From Catalinimonas sp038039535 (lineage in GTDB: Bacteria; Bacteroidota; Bacteroidia; Cytophagales; Cyclobacteriaceae), in assembly GCF_038039535.1 (NCBI RefSeq), contig NZ_JBBPHP010000007.1, forward strand, positions 1 through 64,000: a DNA stretch of 64,000 nucleotides. The letters run 5' to 3'. How positions within the stretch are numbered: position 1 is the stretch's first letter; the number at the start of each line of letters is the position of its first letter. Positions 8,347-17,413 of the stretch are shown here, piece by piece. The notes under the pieces are model-generated. The model was not told where the DNA came from. It saw only the letters and a program-made list of their open reading frames with translations, and ran no database searches. The translations under genes and the position numbers were made by a program.

Positions 8347-11300
8347 ATGAAAATCTTTTTACAATACATTACCGTTAGCCTTTTTTTAGGGCTGATGTCA
8401 GTGCCCTTATTTGCCCAGGAGGTGAGTATCAGCGGTACGGTAAGTGATGAAGGTGGAGAACCACTCCCCGGAGTCACTGTGCTTGTGGAAGGTACCACGA
8501 TCGGTACTACCACAAATATTGAAGGGATGTTTCGCCTCAATATTCCTCAGAATGCAGAATCATTAACGTTTAGTTCTGTCGGATATACACAAAAGTCGGT
8601 TCCGGTAAACAACCAGACGCAGTTTGATGTCACTTTAGAGGAAGATATTCAGCAACTCGGAGAAGTGGTAGTCAATGCACTGGGCTTTAAGGAAAATCGT
8701 GATCAACTGGGCTCTACTGCTTCCCGGGTAGATGCTGAGTCTGTAGTGCAGTCCGGTGAAACAGGCGTAATCAATGGCCTGGCCGGTAAAGCAGCAAGTG
8801 TGCGTATTGCCCGCTCCAATGGTGATCCTGGTGCCGGGTCTACTATCCAGATCAGGGGAGCCAATACCATCACGGGTTCTTCTAACCCTCTGGTCATTGT
8901 AGATGGTGTTCCATTGAACAACAATACGGTGTATGGTGGTGGAAATGGTGCTAACCGTTCGGGAGGTACTTCGCAACAGTCACGCCTCAATGATATTAAC
9001 CCCAACGACATAGAAAGTATACAAGTATTGAAAGGTGCCTCCGCCGCCTCATTATGGGGTTCTCGTGCTGCTAATGGTGTAATCGTAATTACTACTAAGC
9101 AAGGTAGCGCAGGCAGGCCTAAAATAAGTTTTTCTTCCACCTATTCCATAGACGAAGTAAACACCCGTCATCCCATGCAAAGTAGGTTTGGGCAAGGTAC
9201 AAATGGCGAATGGGACCCTGGCGTGAGAGAATCCTGGGGTGACAAAATAGCAGACAGAGCAGGAGGAGAAGATGAAGTGGATACCTCAGGAGAGTATTTT
9301 GAAGCCGAAGACGGCACTTTGTATTACCCTATTATCAACAAGAATTCAAGAGAAACTTATGTGGATAAGAACTTTGATGAGGTCTTTCAGAATGGATATT
9401 TCTTCCAGAATGATCTCTCCATCAGCGGAGGCTCCGAGAAGTCAACTTTCTTTTTCAGCCTGGGCAGTTTGGATCAGGAAGGTATCATCAAAAATAGTGA
9501 TTATCACAGGACCAACATTCGTCTGAATAACCAGACTTTCTTTGCCGACTGGCTTAATGTTTCTTCCCGTGCTGCTTACACCAATACCAAATCAAACCGG
9601 ATTCAGCAGAGCTCAAATGTGGCAGGACTTTATCTGGGGCTGTTAAGAAATCCACCTGATTTCCCTATTGAGGACTACATTGGTACATATTATGATGAAG
9701 ATGGTACTGCTTATCCTCGCAGGCATCGTGCCTACCGCAGACCTTTGGGCTCAACAAATAACCCTATTTATAATAATCCTCTGTGGACCACCAATGAGCA
9801 GGTCAGTAATACGCTGGTAGATCGGTTTATTGCCAATAGCGACATCAATATTGAGCCTAATGACTGGCTTGTTTTTACCCTGAGAGGCGGGGTAGACACT
9901 TATACTGACCGGAGAAATTATTTCTATCCCATTGGCTCCGGTGGTGAGGTGTTTGGCCGCTTTGATGAAGACATCATTACGGAAAGTGAGTTTAACTTTG
10001 ACGCAATTGGTAAAGCACAATTCAACCTAAGCGATGCGGTGGGTCTGACCACAACCATTGGCTGGAACTACAACAACAGAGTAAGACGCGCTAACTACAG
10101 CACACTGACCAACTTTCAGGCAAATGTTGATTTGCTGACTACCGACCTCAATACCAGTAATGAGGTTTCTAGTATTGAGAACTTTAAGCGCTTTATACGT
10201 TCCAACCGTCTTTACTCAGTATTTAACTTTGACTTTTTTGATCAGTTGTATTTCAATGCATCAGGTACCCTTGAAGCGGCTTCCAGTGTACAGGGTAATT
10301 TCTTTTATCCTGCCTTTGATGTGGCCTGGCAATTTACCGAACTGGGTGGAATTGATGATAGTGGCTTTCTGAGCTTTGGTAAGTTGAGAGCTTCATGGGG
10401 GCAGGTAGGGGTACAGCCACAGGCGCACCGCTTCCAGACTCTGGCTGAGGGCGGCTTTATCTACAGTACTTATGATGATGGGCTGGACATCTCTCAGTTT
10501 GGTGGTGGCTTCCGGGTGGATGATGACAAAGGTAATCCTAACCTCAAGCCTGAGATCAAGACAGAGTGGGAGATAGGTACCGACCTGAGGTTTTTGCAGG
10601 ATCGTCTGTCTCTCAGCATGACCTACTATCAGAATGAAATCAATGACCTTCTTTTTGAAGTAGCGACTACACCCTCTTCTGGTTTCCTCAGTGAGTATAC
10701 CAACGCAGGGGCGATGCAGAACAAAGGTTTTGAGGCAGAATTAGATTATGCTGTATTCCAGGGGGATAATTTTACGATGAACGCCTACGCCAACTTTAAT
10801 ACCAATGAAAATGAAGTAATCAGTTTGCAGGGAACAGAGTCAGTAGATTTAACTACCCAGTCTATTAGCTCTCGTGCCGTACCCGGTTATCCTTTGGGTG
10901 TGCTGTGGGGCACGAGACCTCAGCGTAATGATGATGGTACACTCCTGCTTGATGACAATGGATTTCCGCAGATTGCCAATACCCAGGGTGTGATCGGTGA
11001 TCCTAATCCTGACTGGAGAGGTGGATTAGGGCTACGTGCCAGTTATAAAAACATCAACTTCAATATACTTTTTGAACACTCGCAGGGAGGTGATTTTGCC
11101 GAAAGAACCCGATTTATTTTGCGCAATTTTGGAACGCATGCTGACGTGGGAAATGAAGTTACGCTTACGCAGGAGCTTACCAATGTGGCAGGTGATGTGA
11201 TACCTTCAGGGACTACTGTCAGAGGAGCCATTGAAGACTTTGGAGCAGGTCCGGTATTGCTGGATGAAGCCTGGTACCGTGGTCGTGGCGCAGGTTTTGG

Positions 11301-11580
11301 TGATGGTGTGATGAATGAATTTGCAGTTGCGGATGCTACCTGGACCCGCCTGCGAGAAATCAGGCTGGGCTATGTGCTGAACAACAGCTGGCTGAGAGAT
11401 GTGACCAAACTAAATTCGGTAGAGTTTTCGGTCACGGGTCGTAACCTGTTCCTCTGGACTGATATCCTGGGTATTGACCCTGAGATTAACCAGTTTGGGG
11501 TAAACAATGGTTTTGGTATTGACTACTTTACCAACCCCAGCACCCGCTCTGTTCTTTTTACTTTGAAAATCAATTACTAG
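8347..11580 (+). CDS. SusC/RagA-family TonB-linked outer membrane protein
   Basis: The 1077-residue product has a signal peptide ending at LFAQ, then a carboxypeptidase-regulatory-like domain (about 25-105), a plug with TIQIRGANTI, NPLVIVDGVPLNN and IESIQVLKGASAASLWG, and a large beta-barrel ending in LKINY. It imports oligomers across the outer membrane with the SusD-like lipoprotein seven bases downstream. ATG 8347 was chosen because the signal peptide starts there; the frame is open further upstream to 8260. No glycosidase sits next to it; the nearest divergent gene is ggt, so peptide or glycan substrates are both open. Confidence 0.93.
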   Translation: MKIFLQYITVSLFLGLMSVPLFAQEVSISGTVSDEGGEPLPGVTVLVEGTTIGTTTNIEGMFRLNIPQNAESLTFSSVGYTQKSVPVNNQTQFDVTLEEDIQQLGEVVVNALGFKENRDQLGSTASRVDAESVVQSGETGVINGLAGKAASVRIARSNGDPGAGSTIQIRGANTITGSSNPLVIVDGVPLNNNTVYGGGNGANRSGGTSQQSRLNDINPNDIESIQVLKGASAASLWGSRAANGVIVITTKQGSAGRPKISFSSTYSIDEVNTRHPMQSRFGQGTNGEWDPGVRESWGDKIADRAGGEDEVDTSGEYFEAEDGTLYYPIINKNSRETYVDKNFDEVFQNGYFFQNDLSISGGSEKSTFFFSLGSLDQEGIIKNSDYHRTNIRLNNQTFFADWLNVSSRAAYTNTKSNRIQQSSNVAGLYLGLLRNPPDFPIEDYIGTYYDEDGTAYPRRHRAYRRPLGSTNNPIYNNPLWTTNEQVSNTLVDRFIANSDINIEPNDWLVFTLRGGVDTYTDRRNYFYPIGSGGEVFGRFDEDIITESEFNFDAIGKAQFNLSDAVGLTTTIGWNYNNRVRRANYSTLTNFQANVDLLTTDLNTSNEVSSIENFKRFIRSNRLYSVFNFDFFDQLYFNASGTLEAASSVQGNFFYPAFDVAWQFTELGGIDDSGFLSFGKLRASWGQVGVQPQAHRFQTLAEGGFIYSTYDDGLDISQFGGGFRVDDDKGNPNLKPEIKTEWEIGTDLRFLQDRLSLSMTYYQNEINDLLFEVATTPSSGFLSEYTNAGAMQNKGFEAELDYAVFQGDNFTMNAYANFNTNENEVISLQGTESVDLTTQSISSRAVPGYPLGVLWGTRPQRNDDGTLLLDDNGFPQIANTQGVIGDPNPDWRGGLGLRASYKNINFNILFEHSQGGDFAERTRFILRNFGTHADVGNEVTLTQELTNVAGDVIPSGTTVRGAIEDFGAGPVLLDEAWYRGRGAGFGDGVMNEFAVADATWTRLREIRLGYVLNNSWLRDVTKLNSVEFSVTGRNLFLWTDILGIDPEINQFGVNNGFGIDYFTNPSTRSVLFTLKINY

Positions 11581-11587
11581 AACTGTT

Positions 11588-12997
11588 ATGAAAAAGTTAT
11601 TATACATATTTCTGAGTCTGACCATGCTCATGACCTTTGGGTGTGAGGATCTGGTAGATGATATCAATGATAATCCGAACAAAATCACCACGGATAATAT
11701 TGACCCCCGCTTGTTTTTGAAAGGAGCTTTACTGGTAGATGTGCAGATGAATTACGGCCATCTTCCCAGGATCGCCAGTATGTGGAGTGGACAGTTGATT
11801 GGTTTCCAGTCGCTTTACAAGACGCTCTACGAATACAACATCACGGCAGCCGAGTCTGAGGCCACCTGGGAGGATGCTTATCAGGGCGCACTAAATCAGT
11901 TACGCTTTGTACAGGAAGCACTGGGTGATGATCCCATCTACCTGGGCATATCTCAGGTCGTTGAAGCTCATATCGTAGGCAATATGGCTTCGCTCTTTGG
12001 TGATATTCCCTATCGTGAAGCGGCTGAGCCAGATATTGATGACCCTATGTTTGATCCTCAGGCGCAGGTCTTTGCTGATTTACAGGCGCTGCTGGACGAT
12101 GCTATCCAGACTTTAGAAAATGTAAATGGAAGCCCTAATGTAGAAGCTGATATTTTTTATGGAGGTGATCCTACACTCTGGATAGAAGCTGCCTGGACCC
12201 TGAAAGCTCGTTACTATGTCTTGACCAAGCAATACGCTGAAGCGTTCAGTGCTGCTCAGAATGGTATATCCTCGCCGGAGAACACGATGTTCTATAAGCC
12301 AATAGATGATGCCAATCAGGACAATGATAATCTGTTCTTTAAATTGCTTAATGGAAGTCGTACCGGTGATATTGGTACGGGCAATAGCTTCGCGATGCAA
12401 TTGCTGGATGTAGATAACCCTGATTCCCGCAATCACGCCAAAACCAATGAGGAAGCCCGCAAGGCTTATCTTACCATTGATGAAAGCAGAGCGGTAGAAA
12501 CAGGTTTTGCCGGAAGGGTAGAACCTATGCCTCTGATCTCCTATGCTGAGAATCAGCTAATACTGGCTGAAACTGCTGCCCGTACCGGTGATCTATCAGA
12601 TGGTTTACCTTACCTCAATGAACTGAGATCAGAACTGGATGAAGCTGCTACATTTGACGTTCTGGCAGATACATTAGCATATACTTATGAGCCTTTTGTA
12701 GCAGCGGATTTTACCAGTGGTGGTATTGAAAACCCCGATGGCTTAGCTGCTGACAGGGCGTTTTTAAGAGAAGTGATAGAGGAAAGGTATGTTTCAGGTT
12801 TTGGTCAGCTCACCGCTTTTAATGATGCTCGTCGTCTGCGTAAGTCCGATCAGGATATCGCAGTGCCTATTCCGTTGAATATCGGTAGTGCTACGGCTTA
12901 TCCCGAACGCTTTATTTATGCCAATAGCGAAATCAATGCCAACAGCAACGCACCTGATCCTCCGGGAATATTGGTGCCTACGCCTATTAATCAATAA
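11588..12997 (+). CDS. SusD/RagB-family lipoprotein
   Basis: The 469-residue product has a signal ending at MTFGC and the early motif DDINDNPNKIT typical of the SusD-like family that pairs with RagA-type receptors. Helical TPR-like repeats follow, for example LFGDIPYREA. It forms the lid of the SusC channel and binds the substrate at the cell surface. It begins seven bases after the SusC gene and ends before a terminator, so the two form a complete operon. Confidence 0.92.
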   Translation: MKKLLYIFLSLTMLMTFGCEDLVDDINDNPNKITTDNIDPRLFLKGALLVDVQMNYGHLPRIASMWSGQLIGFQSLYKTLYEYNITAAESEATWEDAYQGALNQLRFVQEALGDDPIYLGISQVVEAHIVGNMASLFGDIPYREAAEPDIDDPMFDPQAQVFADLQALLDDAIQTLENVNGSPNVEADIFYGGDPTLWIEAAWTLKARYYVLTKQYAEAFSAAQNGISSPENTMFYKPIDDANQDNDNLFFKLLNGSRTGDIGTGNSFAMQLLDVDNPDSRNHAKTNEEARKAYLTIDESRAVETGFAGRVEPMPLISYAENQLILAETAARTGDLSDGLPYLNELRSELDEAATFDVLADTLAYTYEPFVAADFTSGGIENPDGLAADRAFLREVIEERYVSGFGQLTAFNDARRLRKSDQDIAVPIPLNIGSATAYPERFIYANSEINANSNAPDPPGILVPTPINQ

Positions 12998-13005
12998 ACT
13001 GAAAA

Positions 13006-13040
13006 GGAGGGAGGCATTTAGTCTCCCCTTATTCATTTTT
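13006..13040 (+). terminator. Likely terminator after the SusC/SusD pair
   Basis: GGGAG (13009-13013) pairs with CTCCC (13023-13027), extendable by wobble pairs, followed by a T-rich stretch. The stem is short but correctly placed after the susD-like stop. Confidence 0.5.
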
Positions 13041-13330
13041 ATGCTTTGATAAAGATTTGAATTACCCCATCTGGAATAAATTTGTCCTTACAGTATTAGA
13101 ATGTAAAAACAAATTCAAGAATTCATGACTGTTTTTTAATGGGATAATCAATAATTCTCAGCTTACCCTGCAGTTTGACTCAATAAGATGTTTAACACGT
13201 TGATGGTTTCCCTAACAGTATAAGTGTGAGTGAACTCAATGAGCCAACAAGCTTTAGGAATCTTTAGCTGGTTATAGCTAGAATCATCTGTGTATACTGC
13301 TTAATCATTCCTGATACTGACCTGGATAGA
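13041..13330. other. Intergenic region between convergent genes
   Basis: About 290 bases of AT-rich DNA between the SusD terminator and the end of the reverse-strand barrel gene. I see no ORF, repeat or clear hairpin here. Confidence 0.4.
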
Positions 13331-15697
13331 TTAAAAGCTATATCGGGCACTCAATAACAAAATTCTCGTCTCTCTTTTGGCGTAAAATGACTGGGAGAAG
13401 GTATTCGTGAGGCTATTGCCCGCGAATCTCAGGGTATCAAAAACATCTCTCAAACTTAAAGATACATTAGCTTTATTTTCAAAGAAACGCTTTTGAATAT
13501 TGGCATCTACATAATACTGAGCTAAGTCTCTTCCCTGGGCTTCCACTTCGGGGGAATCATAGTTGAAAACCAACTGTAAGAGAAAATTGTAAGGTAGCTT
13601 AAAATCTGAAGTGGCTTTGGTATTGAAGGCGAAGCCACTGTTGACAAACTCTTCACTTACATTAGATCCATCCACATTGATTCTGAAGCCGGTCAAACTA
13701 CCACTTAGTGTCCACCAGGGGGCAAGTTCCGTCAGCCCGATCAATTCTGCCCCATAAGAGCTGGCACTGTTCAGGTTAGCGGGTTGTGAATATGAGATAC
13801 CATCTTCCACCGTAGTGATGTAGTCTAGTTGTCCGCTGATATGCCGGTAGAAAAAATTGGTCGTAACACTTACATTGACACCTTCATAAATATGGCCCAA
13901 CTCCAGGGAGTTGATCATTTCCGGCTGGAGGCTGGGGTTTCCTCTTCTTACATTCAATGAGTCGGTAATATCAGGAAATGGGTTCAACCTCCATGCTGTG
14001 GGTCTGTCTATCCTTCTGCTGTAAGTCAGTTTGGCCGCATGTTTTTCCGTAAGCTTGTAGAGGGTTTGCAAACTTGGAAACAGATTGAAATAGTCCTGCC
14101 TGTTTTCTTCGTCAGTATTGTAAAGGTAGGTGCTCAGGCTGGTATATTCTCCTCTTAATCCTGCGGTTACATCTAATTTTTCGGAAGTTTTGGAAAGAAT
14201 CACATATGCCGCATGAATTCTGTCCTGGTAGTCAAAGCGATTGCTGATGGCGGGGTCTTCTACAAAAGTCTGGTTGGCTTCATCCAATCTTGCATAATCA
14301 TAATCATACTCAAAGTTCCTTAGGTTTGACTTTAGCCCTGTCTCCAATTGCATCTGCTTAGGCAGGGGATGGATATAATCGGCTTGAAAAACATAGTTAA
14401 ACCTCTTTTCATCGGTAACAGCTCTTTCCTGACCATCTAATCCATCAGGGTCGGGAGTAGCGGTATTCCTGAAGATATCAATATTTTGCGTTTTGTACTG
14501 GTTGGTGTACGACTGGCTGGCTGAAAACTTGAATGATCTTCCTTTCTGATCAAAAGAGCGCTCATAGATGAGGGCATTGTCTGTCCCATCATCAGTTTCG
14601 GACTCGTCGTTTCTCCTTACATATTCCAGCAAGAGATCGTCAGTATTGAGTTCAGAAAGCCGAGAATACAAAGTGTTTACCTGCTGATTCAAACTTGTAT
14701 TGAAGACACCTTCATAGCTCAACGTATTTTTCCCAAAATAATAGTCAGCGCCATAGTTGAAGTTATGTCCGAGATCCTTTTCACGCGAATCAGTTTCCTG
14801 ATTTAAGAACTCTCCATCGCCAAAAATTTCCCGCTCACTTCTTCTGATCCCGACATCACGCCACCTTCTCAGATTGTAACCGGCGTATACATTATAGTTA
14901 ATTGCACGATGGTTGAACTGGGCGCCGACACTCATCCTGCCTCTTGTGCCATATACGGCATCCACACCGCCATGGGTACCTAACTCATCTCCTTTCTTGA
15001 GTACAATGTCAATAATACCAGCCTCCGCCTCGGCATCGTATCTTGCATTTGGGTTGTTGATCACTTTGATTTGTTCAATGGCGCTGGCTGGAATCCTGTC
15101 CAGATTCTGCGTTAAGGAAGAATTTCTGCCGTTGATCAGCACATTGGTACCGTTACTGCCTCTCAACGAAATAGAACCATCATCACTTACGCTAACGGAG
15201 GGGGTATTGCGAAGGATGTCAAGGAGGGTACCTCCTAAATTGGATAGATTTTGCTGCGGATTAATGGTAATGCCTTCTACATTGGTTTGCATCATCGCTC
15301 TGGTACTTTGTACCACCACCTCTTCCAGTTGCTGATTTTCTTCTGTCAGTGTGATATTGTCCAGATCAACATGATTGTTTACTTCTATATCTGATATTTC
15401 TTTGTCTTCATACCCTACCAAAAAGAATTTGAGGGTATACTTGCCTCGGTTAGCTCTCAAAGTAAAATTACCTTCTTCGTCGGTAGTGGAATACGCTTCA
15501 GGGTCGGAAGTTTCTCCTTCAAAGAGCGCTACCTGGGTAAAAGGTATCGGTTCCTGGGAAGCATCATCAAGTACTTTGCCTTTAATCCTGAATTGCCCCT
15601 GCTCAGATTGGGCCATCGTGAACGTAGCATTAAAGAGGGAAAATACAATGGCCGTGGAAAGTAGAAAAGTTTTTTTCAATAGGGCGTACGAAGTCAT
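13331..15697 (-). CDS. Outer membrane beta-barrel (TonB-receptor-like) protein
   Basis: The 788-residue product has a signal peptide ending near TMAQ, a carboxypeptidase-regulatory-like domain (about 35-120) and a plug-like segment with GSNGTNVLINGRNS and IEQIKVINNPNARYDAEAEAGIIDI. The rest is a long barrel ending in LLSARYSF. This is the family annotated as outer membrane beta-barrel protein (OMP_b-brl_3), a TonB-receptor relative without a SusD partner. Its substrate is unknown. It is monocistronic as far as can be seen, and unrelated in strand to the nearby SusC/SusD pair. Confidence 0.85.
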   Translation of the reverse strand: MTSYALLKKTFLLSTAIVFSLFNATFTMAQSEQGQFRIKGKVLDDASQEPIPFTQVALFEGETSDPEAYSTTDEEGNFTLRANRGKYTLKFFLVGYEDKEISDIEVNNHVDLDNITLTEENQQLEEVVVQSTRAMMQTNVEGITINPQQNLSNLGGTLLDILRNTPSVSVSDDGSISLRGSNGTNVLINGRNSSLTQNLDRIPASAIEQIKVINNPNARYDAEAEAGIIDIVLKKGDELGTHGGVDAVYGTRGRMSVGAQFNHRAINYNVYAGYNLRRWRDVGIRRSEREIFGDGEFLNQETDSREKDLGHNFNYGADYYFGKNTLSYEGVFNTSLNQQVNTLYSRLSELNTDDLLLEYVRRNDESETDDGTDNALIYERSFDQKGRSFKFSASQSYTNQYKTQNIDIFRNTATPDPDGLDGQERAVTDEKRFNYVFQADYIHPLPKQMQLETGLKSNLRNFEYDYDYARLDEANQTFVEDPAISNRFDYQDRIHAAYVILSKTSEKLDVTAGLRGEYTSLSTYLYNTDEENRQDYFNLFPSLQTLYKLTEKHAAKLTYSRRIDRPTAWRLNPFPDITDSLNVRRGNPSLQPEMINSLELGHIYEGVNVSVTTNFFYRHISGQLDYITTVEDGISYSQPANLNSASSYGAELIGLTELAPWWTLSGSLTGFRINVDGSNVSEEFVNSGFAFNTKATSDFKLPYNFLLQLVFNYDSPEVEAQGRDLAQYYVDANIQKRFFENKANVSLSLRDVFDTLRFAGNSLTNTFSQSFYAKRETRILLLSARYSF

Positions 15698-15952
15698 GGT
15701 ATATAGATACTTTAAAATGCTACTTTATTCCTGTAAATAAGTATGTATAACGCCCTCTGAATTGTTCTTGTATCCTATAACCCAGTGACGCTGATCAATA
15801 AGGGAACGTGAATAATTGGAAGAACTAGCCCGGGGCAATTTTGTTCTGAGAGACTTCTATACATCTGCATAATTTTCACGCCCCATTGAGGATGATTTTG
15901 CGCAGCGAATCGTATGAAACAAAAGGATTTCTTAAATCCAGGATAGGGACTA

Positions 15953-17413
15953 TTAACTCAAAATCCCCTGCACCACTTTTCCATGTACGTCGGTGAGGCG
16001 AAAGCGGCGGCCCTGGTATTTGTAGGTGAGGCGTTCGTGGTCTATGCCCAGCAGGTGCATCAGGGTGGCTTGAAAGTCATGTACATGTACCGGGTTCTCG
16101 CTTACGTTATAACTAAACTCGTCAGTCTCTCCGTACACCATTCCGGCTTTGACGCCTGCTCCGGCCATCCACATCGTAAAGCAGCCGGGATGATGGTCAC
16201 GCCCGTAGTTCTCTTTCGTCAGTCTGCCCTGTGAAAAGCTGGTGCGTCCAAACTCACCGCCCCAAACCACCAGCGTGTCTTCCAGCAATCCTCTTTGCTT
16301 CAGGTCCATGATGAGGGCAGCAGTTGCCTGATCGGTGTCTTTACACTGCCGACTGATCCCTCCTGGCAGATTACCATGCTGATCCCAGCCCATGTGGTAG
16401 AGTTGTATAAAGTTGACATTCTTCTCCGCCAGTCTCCTTGCCAGCAGACAGTTGGCCGCATAGGTGCCGGGCTGGCGGGCATCTTCTCCGTACATCTCAT
16501 AGATATAATCCGGTTCGTTGGAGAGGTCTACCGCATCGGGCACGGAGGTCTGCATACGGAAGGCCATCTCGTACTGCTGTATCTTGGATTCTATCTCAGG
16601 ATCACCACTGAGTTCCTGTTGTATCTGGTTCATCTCTTTGATGTAGTCCAGTGCCCGGCGACGGTCGTGCTGGTGGATGCCGTAGGGATTGTTGAGGTAA
16701 AGCACCGGGTCTTTGCCGGAACGGAACTGTACGCCCTGATGGTGGGACGGCAGAAAGCCATTGCCCCAGGCCGAAGAGTTGAGCGGCTGCGCGCCCCCTC
16801 CTTTGGATACCAATACCACAAAGTTGGGCAGGTTCTGATTACTGGAACCCAGTCCGTAGCTCATCCACGAACCGATAGATGGACGTCCGCTCTGTTGTGA
16901 TCCGGTTTGTACAAACATCACCGCCGGTTCATGATTGATGGCTTCGGTGTAGACTGATTTGACAATGCAAAGCTCATCTACAATTTTGGAAGTATATGGC
17001 ATCAACTCACTGACCCATGCTCCTGATTGACCGTACTGCCTGAAGTCAAAGATGGACTGCACCAGCGGAAAGGTAGACTGGTTGGCGACCATACCGGAGT
17101 TACGCTGTGTGCCTCGTATAGAATCCGGTATCTCTTTGCCATGCCATTTCTTAAGGGCGGGTTTGTAATCAAACGTTTCTATCTGCGAAGGTCCACCGCT
17201 CTGAAAGAGGTAGATCACCCGTTTGGCTTTGGCAGGAAAATGTCCGTTGCCCAGCACACCCCCCATTGGCGAAGCAAGTTGATTGGCAGAGGTATTGCCC
17301 AGAGAAGAAAGGGGAGATAAAAGAGAGGAAAGCGCCATAGAGCCGAAGCCCAGTGAGGCTTTGTTCAAAAACTGTCTTCTGCTTTGTGAGGAAAAATGCT
17401 TATCCATTGCCAT
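15953..17413 (-). CDS. DUF1501 protein, Tat-exported
   Basis: The 486-residue product starts with SRRQFLNKASLGFG, a twin-arginine signal. The DUF1501 core, an alkaline-phosphatase/sulfatase-like fold, shows FQSGGPSQIETFDYKP near the start and WGGEFGRTSF and DHHPGCFTMW near the end. Its start codon directly abuts the stop of the upstream DUF1553 gene. This pair is common in Planctomycetes and Bacteroidota and is often linked to sulfated-polysaccharide use, but the biochemical role is not established. Periplasmic location is expected. Confidence 0.88.
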   Translation of the reverse strand: MAMDKHFSSQSRRQFLNKASLGFGSMALSSLLSPLSSLGNTSANQLASPMGGVLGNGHFPAKAKRVIYLFQSGGPSQIETFDYKPALKKWHGKEIPDSIRGTQRNSGMVANQSTFPLVQSIFDFRQYGQSGAWVSELMPYTSKIVDELCIVKSVYTEAINHEPAVMFVQTGSQQSGRPSIGSWMSYGLGSSNQNLPNFVVLVSKGGGAQPLNSSAWGNGFLPSHHQGVQFRSGKDPVLYLNNPYGIHQHDRRRALDYIKEMNQIQQELSGDPEIESKIQQYEMAFRMQTSVPDAVDLSNEPDYIYEMYGEDARQPGTYAANCLLARRLAEKNVNFIQLYHMGWDQHGNLPGGISRQCKDTDQATAALIMDLKQRGLLEDTLVVWGGEFGRTSFSQGRLTKENYGRDHHPGCFTMWMAGAGVKAGMVYGETDEFSYNVSENPVHVHDFQATLMHLLGIDHERLTYKYQGRRFRLTDVHGKVVQGILS